Assembly: GCA_900314255.1 (NCBI GenBank)
Contig: OMUP01000202.1
Coordinates: 1 to 53,824 of the forward strand
Direction of reading: 5' to 3'
From: an uncultured Lachnospiraceae bacterium
GTDB lineage: Bacteria; Bacillota; Clostridia; Lachnospirales; Lachnospiraceae
Length of the DNA stretch: 53,824 bases
The position numbers were made by a program, and so were the translations under genes. The notes under the pieces are model-generated. The model did not search any database. It had not been told where the DNA came from and worked only from the letters and a program-made list of their open reading frames with translations. Positions 41,269-51,117 of this stretch are shown here, one piece after another. How positions within the stretch are numbered: the first letter of the stretch is position 1; each line of letters starts with the position of its first letter.

Positions 41269-44200
41269 TCAGAGCCCGCCCATCATATCGAAGATGGACA
41301 ATTGGTTTGATTCTGACATACCATCCAGCAGATGTAAAGAGTCGAGCTTGTCGATCACGGTCTGTCCGACCTTCGCGCGGTTCTTCAGATCCTCCTTGGA
41401 CAGGAACTTTCCCTTCTCCGCCGCGATCTCTATCGACTCCCCGGCGACTTCGCCGATCTTGCTGACCACCTTGAAGGACGGCATGATCTTTCCGTCGATA
41501 ATCTGAAATCTTCTCGCCTTGGCCTTGTAGATGTCAATCGGCACAAACCGGAAGCCTCTCGCGTACATTTCCTCCACGATCCGCATATCCTTGAGCGCAT
41601 CTTCCTCCGGACCGGTAAGAGAACCTGTCTTCTTTTTCTCGCGGTACTCCGCCAGATATCCGGCCAGCACCTCCGGCCCCTGCGCCATCATCTCATAGTC
41701 GAACGCATTCGCGCGGATCGAAAAATACGCCGTGTAGTATGCCAGAGGATAGAACACCTTGCAGTACGCCACGCGCCAGGCCATCATAACATACGCTGCC
41801 GCGTGCGCCTTCGGGAACATGTACTTGATCTTCTGGCAGGATCCGATGTACCAGTCCGGCACGCCGTGCGCCTTCATCTCCTCGATCCACTCCGGCTTCA
41901 GTCCCTTGCCCTTCCGGACCTTCTCCATGATGGTAAATGACTTCTCGTGGTCCATGCCTTTGCCGATCAGATAAGTCATGATGTCATCTCTTGTGCAGAT
42001 CGCCGTGGAAATCGTCGCCTTGCCTTCCCGGATCAGATCCTGGGCGTTTCCGTGCCACACATCGGTTCCGTGTGACAGACCGGAAATGCGGACCAGATCC
42101 GCAAACTGCTTCGGCTTGGTTTCTTTTAACATCTGCATGGCGTTGTCCGTGCCGAATTCCGGAATTCCCAGCGCTCCCAACTCGCACCCTCCGATCTGAT
42201 CCGGCGTGATGCCCAGCGACTTCGTGCTCTCGAACAGCTCCATGACTTCCTTTGAGTCCATCGGGATTTCCATCGGGTCAAGACCGGTCAGATCCTGCAG
42301 CATCCGGATCATTGTGGGATCAAGATGCCCCAGTATATCCAGTTTCAGCAGATTGTGGTCAATGCTGTGGTAATCGAAATGCGTCGTCGTGATCGGCGTC
42401 TTCATGTCATTTGCCGGGTGCTGCACCGGTGTGAAGGTGTTGATGTCCTCGCCGATCGGCAGCACGACGATGCCGCCCGGGTGCTGCCCTGTCGTCCGGC
42501 GCACATCCACGCAGCCGGAGGCCAGACGCTCCATCTCGCATCTTCTCTTGTGAATCACGCGGTTTTCCTTTGCGCCTTTGTCTTCGAAATAGTGCATTAC
42601 AAAGCCATATGCCGTCTTGTCGGCCACCGTGCCGATGGTCCCGGCTTTGAACGTCTGTCCCTTGCCGAAGATAACTTCTGTGTAAGCATGCGCCTTGCTC
42701 TGATACTCATTGGAGAAGTTCAGGTCGATATCCGGCTCCTTGTTTCCCTTGAATCCCAGGAACGTCTCAAACGGAATGTCAAAGCCCATTTTCTTCAGCT
42801 TATGGCCGCACTTCGGACAGTATTTGTCCGGCATGTCGATGCCGGCACCGCCTGCATGCTTTTTGCACTCCGGATCGTCAAAGTCGACGAAATGGCACAC
42901 CGGGCACAGATAGTGCGGGGCCAGTGAGTTGACCTCCGTAATTCCGGCCGTATACGCGGCAAATGAGCTTCCCACGGAACCGCGGGAGCCAACCATGTAT
43001 CCGTCGTCGTTCGCCTTCCACACGAGCTGCTGTGCGATGATGTACATAACCGAATAGCCGTTGGAAATAATGGAGTTCAGCTCCTTGTCAAGCCGCTTCT
43101 CAACGATGTCCGGAAGCTTCGGCCCGTAGATTTCGTGCGCTCTGGTGGTGCAGATCTTGCGCAGGGTCTGGTCCGAGTTGGCGATCACCGGAGGACGTTT
43201 GTCCGGCCGCACCGGAATGATCGGTTCGCACATGCGGCGGATCCGCTCCGGATTTCTCACCACGACTTCGAATGCCTTCTTCGGGCCCAGATAATCGAAC
43301 TCATGGAGCATCTCGTCCGTGGTGTGCAGATACAGCGGCGCCGGATCCTCGCCGCCCATGCCTTTCCCGGCCAGAATGATGGAACGGTAGATCTCATCTT
43401 CCGGATTCAGGAAATGCGCATCCGACGTGGCGACCACCGGCTTGTGGAACCGCTCTCCCAGACTCACGATGCGCCGGTTCATGTCCCGCAGATCTTCGTC
43501 ACTGCTGATGAAGCTCGATTCATCCTCGATCAGAAAGTGGTTGTTGGCAAGCGGCTGGATCTCGAGATAATCGTAAAAGTTCACGATTCTGGCGATTTCT
43601 GTCTGAGTCACACCGCGCAGGAGTGCCTGGTAAAGCTCGCCGGCCACGCATGCGCTGCCGATGATAAGTCCCTCCCGGTACTTAAGCACCAGACTCTTCG
43701 GGACCTTGGGATACCGGTAAAAATACTGCATGTGCGAAGCGGTGATCAGCCGGTAGAGATTGATTCTCCCCTGCTCACTGGACGCCAGGATGATGGCATG
43801 ATACTGATGAAGCTTTTTGATCGTATCTTCGCTCATTCCGCCCCGTTCATTCAGGGTGTCGAGATCAAAGATATCGCGCTCTGCAAGCATCTGGATCAGG
43901 CACATGAAAATGCCCGCCGTCACTTCCGCATCGTCCACGGCTCTGTGATGGTGAAATCCCGTATTCACATTGAAGTATTTGACAAGCGTCTCCAGCCTGT
44001 AGTTATTCAGAGACGGCACCAGAAACTGGGCAAGCGTCATCGTGTCCACAATCGTGAAATCGGTTTCGATTCCGAGCGCGGCTGCCTTTGCGCTGATGAA
44101 GCTTGTGTCGAATTCCGCGTTGTGCGCCACGACGGCCGCGTCCCCGATAAAATCAAGGAACTTCGGGAGCACTTCCTCGACAGGCGGCGCCTCCCGGACC

Positions 44201-45792
44201 ATTTCACCGGTGATGCTTGTGAGCTCTGTGATCCGCGGCGGGACCCCTTCCAGAGGCCGCACAAACGTTGAAAAGCGGTCCGAAATTTCTCCATTTGTCA
44301 CCTTTACGGCGCCGATTTCAATGATTTCATTGTGCTCCGCCGAGAAGCCTGTTGTCTCGATATCAAATACGACAAATGTGTCCTTCAGGCTCTGGCCTTT
44401 CGGATTGACCACCAGCTTTCTCGTGTCATCGACAAGGTACACTTCGCAGCCGTACAGCACCTTGAAATCCAGGTCCTCGCGCGTCTTGTCATAGTCCTTG
44501 TACAGACCCTGCATCGTGTGGTAAGCGTCCGTAAACGCCTGAACAACACCGTGATCTGTGATCGCGACGGCCTTGTGTCCCCATTTGATCGCCTGCTTGA
44601 TAATATCCTTCGCGTAGGACACTCCATCCATATCGCTCATCTTGGTGTGGCAGTGCAGTTCCACCCGCTTGTCGACGGACAGATCCTCGCGCACCTTCCT
44701 GTGATCGGAAGATTTCCGGATGCCTTCCACGCGCGTGATTGTCACATCGCCCCCGGCATACGTGTCCACCTGTGTGATACCGCGCAGCAGAATAAAACTG
44801 CCTTCTTTGATGTATCCCTTCACATCCGGCAGCTCTTCGTTTCGCAGAAACATCTTGCAGGAGATCGTGTCAGTGAAATCCGTCACATCAAAGGTCAGGA
44901 TCACGCGCTCGCCCCGGATCGGGAATTCCTCCACTTTGCGGATCATCCCGTCAATCGTCACGCGCCCCATCTCCGTCTCAATCGAGGAGATCGGAATCGG
45001 CGCATCGTCAAAATCGCGGCCGTAGAGCACATCCGGATTCTCCGGCTTGCGGTAAAACTTGCCGGATCCGTTTCCGTCTCCCTGCCGGTACCCGGCGTGT
45101 CCGTTCCTTGCGGGAGCCGGAGCAGACTGAGCTGCCGGTTCCGCAGCTTTTTTAACAGGAGCTCCGTCACGCGTCTGCGCCTTCCTGTGTGCGGCCGCCT
45201 GCCGCTCTTTTCCCGCCTCGGCGCGGCTCTGGATCTCCCGCACGCGGCGGTCCATTCTGGCAGCCTTTTCTTTCAGGAACGCCTCCTGGTTGTCAGTCTT
45301 TTCACGCATTTCAACAAGAACCGGACGGCCGAAGCGCACCCGGAAGATCTGCTCAAAGTACTGCTGCAGGGAGTCCTTGTACGAGTCGGCAATCATGCCG
45401 CCGGGCACGGAAATCGTGAGAACATTGTCATCAAGCCGTGTATCGGAAGCCGTGTAGAGCGAATAAAGAAGAGGCCAGTACTGCCGGAGTTCAAAATCAA
45501 TACTGTCCTTGTATTCTTCTGCTATATATCTGGGTGTGTACTGTGCTGACAGGTGATAGCGGTCCATAATCCGGACCCGTCCGTCCTTCGGGAAATACTG
45601 CTTCTTCAGCAGCTTCTCCGCCTCAAAAAGCTGCCGCTTCTGCAGAATGCGGGAGCTCATCGTATAGATCAGAACGCTGGTGTGCGTCGTGGTCTGGGAG
45701 ATCTTTGTGACTGTGACGTCAGCCAGAATCTCCCGCAGATTCTGCGGGAGATTCAGCTGAGGAAAAACATCGAAAAACAGCATAGAACTCAT
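41269..45792 (-). CDS. polC: DNA polymerase III alpha subunit, PolC type
   Basis: A 1507-residue Gram-positive replicative polymerase with built-in proofreading. In order: N-terminal domain, a low-complexity basic linker (about 185-250), OB fold, PHP domain (VELHCHTKMSDMDGVSYAKD, near 385), DEDDh exonuclease starting FVVFDIETTGF (near 475), a zinc motif with CPVC...CPKCGHK (near 960-995), and the polymerase palm with KEPDIDLNFSNEYQ (near 1020). No intein is seen. Its ATG overlaps the ispG stop as ATGA; an in-frame TTG lies two codons earlier. Confidence 0.97.
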   Translation of the reverse strand: MSSMLFFDVFPQLNLPQNLREILADVTVTKISQTTTHTSVLIYTMSSRILQKRQLFEAEKLLKKQYFPKDGRVRIMDRYHLSAQYTPRYIAEEYKDSIDFELRQYWPLLYSLYTASDTRLDDNVLTISVPGGMIADSYKDSLQQYFEQIFRVRFGRPVLVEMREKTDNQEAFLKEKAARMDRRVREIQSRAEAGKERQAAAHRKAQTRDGAPVKKAAEPAAQSAPAPARNGHAGYRQGDGNGSGKFYRKPENPDVLYGRDFDDAPIPISSIETEMGRVTIDGMIRKVEEFPIRGERVILTFDVTDFTDTISCKMFLRNEELPDVKGYIKEGSFILLRGITQVDTYAGGDVTITRVEGIRKSSDHRKVREDLSVDKRVELHCHTKMSDMDGVSYAKDIIKQAIKWGHKAVAITDHGVVQAFTDAYHTMQGLYKDYDKTREDLDFKVLYGCEVYLVDDTRKLVVNPKGQSLKDTFVVFDIETTGFSAEHNEIIEIGAVKVTNGEISDRFSTFVRPLEGVPPRITELTSITGEMVREAPPVEEVLPKFLDFIGDAAVVAHNAEFDTSFISAKAAALGIETDFTIVDTMTLAQFLVPSLNNYRLETLVKYFNVNTGFHHHRAVDDAEVTAGIFMCLIQMLAERDIFDLDTLNERGGMSEDTIKKLHQYHAIILASSEQGRINLYRLITASHMQYFYRYPKVPKSLVLKYREGLIIGSACVAGELYQALLRGVTQTEIARIVNFYDYLEIQPLANNHFLIEDESSFISSDEDLRDMNRRIVSLGERFHKPVVATSDAHFLNPEDEIYRSIILAGKGMGGEDPAPLYLHTTDEMLHEFDYLGPKKAFEVVVRNPERIRRMCEPIIPVRPDKRPPVIANSDQTLRKICTTRAHEIYGPKLPDIVEKRLDKELNSIISNGYSVMYIIAQQLVWKANDDGYMVGSRGSVGSSFAAYTAGITEVNSLAPHYLCPVCHFVDFDDPECKKHAGGAGIDMPDKYCPKCGHKLKKMGFDIPFETFLGFKGNKEPDIDLNFSNEYQSKAHAYTEVIFGKGQTFKAGTIGTVADKTAYGFVMHYFEDKGAKENRVIHKRRCEMERLASGCVDVRRTTGQHPGGIVVLPIGEDINTFTPVQHPANDMKTPITTTHFDYHSIDHNLLKLDILGHLDPTMIRMLQDLTGLDPMEIPMDSKEVMELFESTKSLGITPDQIGGCELGALGIPEFGTDNAMQMLKETKPKQFADLVRISGLSHGTDVWHGNAQDLIREGKATISTAICTRDDIMTYLIGKGMDHEKSFTIMEKVRKGKGLKPEWIEEMKAHGVPDWYIGSCQKIKYMFPKAHAAAYVMMAWRVAYCKVFYPLAYYTAYFSIRANAFDYEMMAQGPEVLAGYLAEYREKKKTGSLTGPEEDALKDMRIVEEMYARGFRFVPIDIYKAKARRFQIIDGKIMPSFKVVSKIGEVAGESIEIAAEKGKFLSKEDLKNRAKVGQTVIDKLDSLHLLDGMSESNQLSIFDMMGGL

Positions 45793-46850
45793 TGCCAATT
45801 GTCCAGTTCCTTTTTGAGAGCCGGGAGCAGCTCATCTTCCGGCAGTGTAGCGATTACATCGCCGCGGCGCATAAGCAGTCCCTTTCCTTTGCCTCCGGCA
45901 ATCCCCAGATCGGCTTCTTTCGCCTCGCCCGGGCCGTTGACGACACAGCCCATGACGGCGACTTTTATATTCAGATCCGGATAGTCCTTCACAAGATCTT
46001 CTACCTGTTTTGCAAGGCCGATCAGATCGATCTGCGTACGCCCGCAGGTCGGGCAGCTCACAACCTCGATACCTGATTTTCTGAGCCCCAGTGTGCGCAG
46101 GATTTCCTGCGCCGTTTCGATTTCCTTCACCGGGTCATCGGTCAGCGATACGCGGATCGTGTCGCCGATTCCCTGCCCGAGAATCAGAGCCAGGCCGACC
46201 GAGGATTTGATTGTGCCGCGCAGCAGTGTGCCCGCCTCCGTGATGCCCACATGAAGCGGATGATAGGTCTTGTCCGCGATCAGCTCATGGGCCCGCACGC
46301 ACATCATGACGTCGGAAGACTTGATGGAAATCACAAGATTGTCATACCCCATGTCCTCGATCATGTGTACCTTGTCCAGAGCGCTCTCAACCAGTCCTTC
46401 GGCCGTCACACCGCCGTACTTTTCGACCAGATCCTTCTCGAGCGAACCACTGTTGACACCGACGCGGATCGGAATATTCCGCTCCTTTGCACAGTCAACA
46501 ACCGCTCTGACGCGGTCCGCCCCGCCGATATTGCCAGGATTGATGCGGATCTTGTCCGCACCATTTTCCATGGCGGCTATGGCCATCCGGTAGTCAAAGT
46601 GAATATCCGCTACCAGCGGAATATGGATCTGTTTCTTGATTTCCTTCAGCGCCGCCGCCGCTTCCGGTGTAGGAACGGTACAGCGGATGATCTGGCATCC
46701 GGCTTTTTCCAGCTGCAGAATCTGAGCGACTGTCGCCTTGACATCCTCGGTTCTCGTATTGGTCATGGACTGGATCGCGATGGGATTGTTGCCCCCGATT
46801 TTTACGCTGCCAATCTGGACTTCCTTTGATATTCTTCTGATCCGGTTCAA
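45789..46850 (-). CDS. ispG: 4-hydroxy-3-methylbut-2-enyl diphosphate synthase
   Basis: About 353 residues; the sixth-step enzyme of the MEP isoprenoid pathway. The iron-sulphur cysteines are in SCPTCGRTQIDL and VMGCVVNGPGEA near the C-terminus, and the TIM-barrel half begins VKIGGNNPIAIQSMTNT. The proposed start is TTG at 46850, six bases after AAAGGAG; the adjacent GTG at 46853 is an alternative. It ends in an ATGA overlap with polC. A perfect hairpin lies just upstream of its ribosome site. Confidence 0.95.
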   Translation of the reverse strand: MNRIRRISKEVQIGSVKIGGNNPIAIQSMTNTRTEDVKATVAQILQLEKAGCQIIRCTVPTPEAAAALKEIKKQIHIPLVADIHFDYRMAIAAMENGADKIRINPGNIGGADRVRAVVDCAKERNIPIRVGVNSGSLEKDLVEKYGGVTAEGLVESALDKVHMIEDMGYDNLVISIKSSDVMMCVRAHELIADKTYHPLHVGITEAGTLLRGTIKSSVGLALILGQGIGDTIRVSLTDDPVKEIETAQEILRTLGLRKSGIEVVSCPTCGRTQIDLIGLAKQVEDLVKDYPDLNIKVAVMGCVVNGPGEAKEADLGIAGGKGKGLLMRRGDVIATLPEDELLPALKKELDNWQ

Positions 46851-46865
46851 CACTGACTCCTTTTC

Positions 46866-46883
46866 TCTCCTGTCATCAGGAGA
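46866..46883 (-). promoter_or_regulatory. Hairpin before the ispG ribosome site
   Basis: Perfect seven-base arms TCTCCTG and CAGGAGA around a four-base loop lie between the rseP stop and the ispG Shine-Dalgarno site. There is no T-run, so a terminator is unlikely; RNA processing or translation control is possible. Confidence 0.4.
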
Positions 46884-46887
46884 CACT

Positions 46888-48264
46888 TCAGAACAGTCTT
46901 GTAATATCGTGGAACAGCACATAAATGCTCAGGGCAAAAAGAAATACCATGCCCACCATCTGCACCATTCCCTCGTGCTCCTTTTTCATCGGCTTGCGGC
47001 GGACCGCTTCGATAATCAGGATCAGGATCTTTCCGCCGTCAAGTCCCGGCAGCGGAAGCAGATTCATCACCCCGAGGTTGGCCGATATCGCCTCCGTGAA
47101 ATACAGGAGATTCATGATGACGTAGAACACTCCGTCCGGGCGGCTGGCGTTTACGACCTGATTTACCGTCTGTACGATGCCGACCGGGCCGGAGAGATCA
47201 TTGACAGTCACCTGTCCGGTGAACATCATGCCGATGCTCTGCACCACAGCCTTGCACCAGTACCATACGTCCTGCGCTGACGCGGCGATTGTGGCAAGAG
47301 GCCCAACTTTTTCGCGTGTGCCAGGCACTGAAATACCGGTGTAATAGCCGACACTTGTCGTGAGCTGCGGTGTGACGGAAACCGTCAGAAGCTCACCGTT
47401 TCTCTCAACCTGGACGGCGACGGAATTTCCGCCCGCCTCTCGGATCGCCGTCACAGCGGAATTGCCGTCTGTCACGTCGGTGTCTCCTACCTTCCGGATG
47501 ATGTCGCCGGACTTAATGCCGGCCCTGTCCGCCGGAGAATCCTCCGTGACCGAGCTCACGGTGCCGTCGCTCTGCAGCGTTATGCCGATCCGGTACACCT
47601 GCTCTTCCTGCCGCTCAGGGCTGACTGTCGTCTCATACACTGATCCGTCCCTGTCGTACCGGATGACAAGCGTCTGCGAGCCGTGATAAGAGATGTAAAA
47701 ATCATAATCTCTGGCAAATGTCACCGCCTGCCCGTTGATGCTTTTGATCACATCTTCTGCTTCAAGCCCCGCCTGCTGCGCCGGTGAACCGTCTGCCACG
47801 TCTCCGATGACAGGCCTGTCGACGCCGACATGGCCGATCACAAGAACCGCAAGGACAAAGGCCAGGAGAAAATTAAAGAGAGGCCCGGCAAATGCAATGC
47901 TGATGCGCACGCCGACAGACTTGTCAGACAGTCTGGCGCCGCTGCCATATTTTTTCAGAAGCTCACGGGTATGCACATCCCGGTCAGTCAGTTCTTCTTC
48001 CCCTGTTTCCTCTTCAGACACTTCCCCCGTGCCGTCTTCCTCAGCGTCATCCGCTCCCAGCATCATGCAGTAGCCGCCGAACGGAATCGCATTGATACAG
48101 TAATCCGTATCACCGTGCCGGTGCTTCAGCAGATGAGGCCCGAATCCGATCGCAAATTCAAGAACCGCCACACCATTTGCCCTGGCGGCGAGAAAATGCC
48201 CGAACTCATGGACGATGATCAGGACACTGATGAGAAGTACAGCCAGCAGAATGTTGATGATCAT
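46888..48264 (-). CDS. rseP: RIP metalloprotease RseP (site-2 protease family)
   Basis: A 458-residue membrane zinc protease. HEFGH (residues 19-23) and LPLPGLDGGK near 400 form the active site inside the membrane. Two PDZ domains are visible (GSPAQQAGLEAEDVIKSING and DSPADRAGIKSGDIIRKVG). A glutamate-rich insert of about 40 residues follows the second helix (about 72-110). Family members release transcription or signalling factors by cutting within membranes. It sits between dxr and ispG, its usual place. Confidence 0.95.
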   Translation of the reverse strand: MIINILLAVLLISVLIIVHEFGHFLAARANGVAVLEFAIGFGPHLLKHRHGDTDYCINAIPFGGYCMMLGADDAEEDGTGEVSEEETGEEELTDRDVHTRELLKKYGSGARLSDKSVGVRISIAFAGPLFNFLLAFVLAVLVIGHVGVDRPVIGDVADGSPAQQAGLEAEDVIKSINGQAVTFARDYDFYISYHGSQTLVIRYDRDGSVYETTVSPERQEEQVYRIGITLQSDGTVSSVTEDSPADRAGIKSGDIIRKVGDTDVTDGNSAVTAIREAGGNSVAVQVERNGELLTVSVTPQLTTSVGYYTGISVPGTREKVGPLATIAASAQDVWYWCKAVVQSIGMMFTGQVTVNDLSGPVGIVQTVNQVVNASRPDGVFYVIMNLLYFTEAISANLGVMNLLPLPGLDGGKILILIIEAVRRKPMKKEHEGMVQMVGMVFLFALSIYVLFHDITRLF

Positions 48265-48279
48265 GTAGTCTTTCCTTTA

Positions 48280-49428
48280 TTATTCATGTTTTGCCCGGAG
48301 AAGCTCATATGTCTTTGCCTCTGTCTCCAGTATTTCGTCCACCGACGGATCAGCGATGAAGGTGCAGGCCTGCATCGCCTCGTCGATCATGGCCGGAATG
48401 TCAAAGAAGCCGATCTCGTCCTTAAGGAACCGGGCGACCGCGTACTCATTGGCGGCATTGAACGCCGTCGGCACATTGCCGCCTGCCTCGGCCGCCTCAT
48501 AGGCAAGTTTCAGGCCCCTGAACGTCTCCATATCCGGCTTTTCGAACGTAATTTTCCCGAGTTCAAAGAAATCCACGCGCTTTGAATTCAGTGGTTTTCT
48601 GTGCGGGAAATACAAGGCATATGCGATCGGGAGCCGCATGTCCGGGCTTCCCAGCTGTCCCATGATTCCGCCGTCCTGGAACTGCACCATAGAGTGAATG
48701 ATGCTCTGCGGCTGGACAATAACCTGAACTTTCCGGACCGGCACGTCAAAAAGCCACTGTGCTTCCATGACCTCGAGGCCTTTATTGACAAGCGTCGAGG
48801 AATCAATCGTGATCTTGCGACCCATATTCCAGTTCGGATGTTTGAGGGCATCGGCCGCTTTTACGTTCACCAGCTCATCGTGTTTCATGCCGCGGAACGG
48901 GCCGCCCGAGCATGTGAGCAGAATCTTCTCGATCTCGTCATGATACTCGCCGTGCAGAGACTGAAAGATCGCGGAATGTTCCGAGTCCACCGGATAAATG
49001 GTAATTCCCTTCTCCTTCGCGAGTTTCGTTATGATATGGCCGGCTGTGACGAGTGTTTCCTTGTTGGCCAGCGCAATCTCCTTGCCGGCCTGGATTGCGG
49101 CGATTGTCGGACGGATTCCCATCATCCCGACGACAGCAGTCAGGATCGTGTCGGCCTTTTCGTACGTTGCAGCCTCCATCAGCCCTTCATCTCCGCTGAC
49201 AACCTTTACATCCGTATCCGAGAGCAGCGCCTTCAGATCGCTCTCCAGCGACCGGTCCGCGACGCTCACCAGGCTGACATGAAACTCTCTCGCCTGCTGC
49301 GCCAGTCTGCTGATATTGTGACCGGCTGCGAGAGCGACAGCCTGAAGTTCACCGTGACTCTGCCGGATCACATCCAGTGTCTGGGTGCCGATGGAACCGG
49401 TCGAACCAAGAATCGATATTTTTCTCAT
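48280..49428 (-). CDS. dxr: 1-deoxy-D-xylulose 5-phosphate reductoisomerase
   Basis: A 382-residue NADPH enzyme for the first committed step of the MEP pathway. ILGSTGSIGTQTLDVI (6-21) is the NADPH site; NKETLVTAG, VDSEHSAIFQ and SCSGGPFRG-like CSGGPFRG form the active site. AAGGAG precedes the ATG. It is 15 bases upstream of rseP and, with ispG, provides two MEP steps in this cluster. Confidence 0.97.
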   Translation of the reverse strand: MRKISILGSTGSIGTQTLDVIRQSHGELQAVALAAGHNISRLAQQAREFHVSLVSVADRSLESDLKALLSDTDVKVVSGDEGLMEAATYEKADTILTAVVGMMGIRPTIAAIQAGKEIALANKETLVTAGHIITKLAKEKGITIYPVDSEHSAIFQSLHGEYHDEIEKILLTCSGGPFRGMKHDELVNVKAADALKHPNWNMGRKITIDSSTLVNKGLEVMEAQWLFDVPVRKVQVIVQPQSIIHSMVQFQDGGIMGQLGSPDMRLPIAYALYFPHRKPLNSKRVDFFELGKITFEKPDMETFRGLKLAYEAAEAGGNVPTAFNAANEYAVARFLKDEIGFFDIPAMIDEAMQACTFIADPSVDEILETEAKTYELLRAKHE

Positions 49429-49473
49429 ATCCGCTCCTTATTGTACGAACAGCGAAAGTCTTGTCTGCTTCCT

Positions 49474-50286
49474 TCAGCTTTTCAGCATGACAAGCAGCTG
49501 AAATGTGTAGTAAACAGCCGGTGCCGTGAAAATAACAGAATCAAACCGGTCCAGAATACCGCCGTGTCCCGGGATGATCCGCCCGTAATCCTTGATGTCA
49601 TGGTTGCGCTTGATGGCAGACGCCGACAGATCTCCGAAAATCCCGAACACCGCGCCGATGACGCCGGTCATGAAAAAGATCATGCCCTGTCCTGGTATAT
49701 CCAGCATTCCCAGCGCCCGCATGATATATCCGAAAACAAGAGAGGCAGCACCGGATCCGAGAATACCGCCGACTGCCCCCTCGATGGTCTTGTGCGGCGA
49801 GAGCTGCGCAGCCATTTTGTGCCTTCCGAAGGCTCTTCCTGAAAAATACGCGCATGTGTCGTTGATCCAGCTTCCGGCGAAGATCAGCCAGGCTGTGTAC
49901 TGTCCTTCCGGAAGACAGCGTGTCTGATAGATGAAGGAAATCATCACGCCGGCCCACACCAGGCCGAAATACGCATAGGCGATCTGCTCCGTCCGGTATT
50001 TCGGGAACGTCACCACATACACCATCATCTCCGCCAGAAATCCGCAGCATAAAACGGCCGTCTGAACAAGCATTCCGCCGTAAAGGAGGCTCAGATAATA
50101 TACCAGAAGTGTGACGAACCCGAGAATAGCTGGCGCCGTTTTCCTCATATTCACCGCGCGGTAAAATTCATACATACCGACAGCCGAGCATACCAGGCAG
50201 AAGAAAAACAAGAACCATCCTCCCAGGACAAGAGCTGTCACGATGAGAACTCCCAGTACACAGCCGCTGGCAATTCGTTTCTTCAT
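49474..50286 (-). CDS. cdsA: Phosphatidate cytidylyltransferase
   Basis: A 270-residue membrane enzyme making CDP-diacylglycerol for phospholipid synthesis. About eight hydrophobic helices precede the C-terminal signature, where SAIKRNHDIKDYG is followed by PGHGGILDRFDS. It follows uppS by 23 bases and has GAGGGA upstream. Confidence 0.95.
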   Translation of the reverse strand: MKKRIASGCVLGVLIVTALVLGGWFLFFFCLVCSAVGMYEFYRAVNMRKTAPAILGFVTLLVYYLSLLYGGMLVQTAVLCCGFLAEMMVYVVTFPKYRTEQIAYAYFGLVWAGVMISFIYQTRCLPEGQYTAWLIFAGSWINDTCAYFSGRAFGRHKMAAQLSPHKTIEGAVGGILGSGAASLVFGYIMRALGMLDIPGQGMIFFMTGVIGAVFGIFGDLSASAIKRNHDIKDYGRIIPGHGGILDRFDSVIFTAPAVYYTFQLLVMLKS

Positions 50287-50309
50287 GGTCTGTCCCTCCC
50301 TTCAAGCCT

Positions 50310-51041
50310 TCAGGATTTCACTCCGCCAAAACGCCTGTCGCGCTGATTGTATTTTTTCACAGCCTCGATCAGCTCTTCCCGGCCAAAATCCGGCCAGTAC
50401 ACATCGGTAAAATAGAATTCTGTATACGCCAGCTGCCACGGCAGATAATTGCTGAGTCTCTCTTCGCCGCTGGTCCGGATGAGAAGATCCGGATCCGGAA
50501 GATCCTTTGTGTCAAGGTGCCGGCTGATTGTCTCTTCCGTAATCGCCTCCGGGGCGATCTGTCCTGCCGCAGCTTCCTTAGCGATCTCCTGCACTGCCCG
50601 GGTTATCTCATCTCTTCCGCCGTAATTGATGGCAATGGTAAACTGCAGCCCGGTGTTGTTCTTCGTTGCCTCTTCAAGCGCCACGATCTCCTCAAGAAGA
50701 TCTTCCCTTAGACCCTCCCGCCGGCCGATGATGCGGCAGCGGACGTTGTTCTCATTGCACTCGCCGATGTAGTCATGGAGATATTTTTTAAGAAGCGTCA
50801 TCAGCGCCGAGACTTCCTGTGCCGACCGCTTCCAGTTCTCCGTCGAAAAGGCATAGATCGTCAGATACTGAATTCCGATATCATCGGCGATTCTCACGAC
50901 CGACTTGACGTTTGACGCACCGGCGGCGTGACCATATGTGCGCGGCATGTGGCGCTTTTTCGCCCAGCGGCCATTCCCGTCCATGATGATGGCCACATGG
51001 CACGGGATCACCAGACCGAGCTTTTCATTTCTGATATCCAT
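50310..51041 (-). CDS. uppS: Isoprenyl transferase (undecaprenyl diphosphate synthase)
   Basis: About 243 residues; cis-prenyltransferase making the lipid carrier for cell-wall synthesis. IMDGNGRWAKKR carries the catalytic aspartate and RTSGEERLSNYLPWQ the diphosphate-binding residues. The ATG at 51041 is chosen, six bases after GAGG; a GTG four codons earlier is also open. A terminator lies upstream, after frr. Confidence 0.95.
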   Translation of the reverse strand: MDIRNEKLGLVIPCHVAIIMDGNGRWAKKRHMPRTYGHAAGASNVKSVVRIADDIGIQYLTIYAFSTENWKRSAQEVSALMTLLKKYLHDYIGECNENNVRCRIIGRREGLREDLLEEIVALEEATKNNTGLQFTIAINYGGRDEITRAVQEIAKEAAAGQIAPEAITEETISRHLDTKDLPDPDLLIRTSGEERLSNYLPWQLAYTEFYFTDVYWPDFGREELIEAVKKYNQRDRRFGGVKS

Positions 51042-51056
51042 TTCAATCCTCACTGC

Positions 51057-51099
51057 AAAAAAATCCGTAAGTGTCCCGTATTCAGGGGCCCCTACGGAT
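51057..51099 (-). terminator. Terminator between frr and uppS
   Basis: On the minus strand ATCCGTA (51099-51093) pairs with TACGGAT (51069-51063), with an inner CCC/GGG stem, followed by a T-run continuing to 51057. It may be partial, because no strong promoter for uppS is seen downstream of it. Confidence 0.75.
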
Positions 51100-51117
51100 C
51101 AGAAACCTGATCAGACA

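Noticed and set aside
41269-45792. An intein or domain insertion in PolC
   Set aside because: The protein is slightly long, but the excess is a low-complexity linker near residues 185-250; no splicing motifs are visible.
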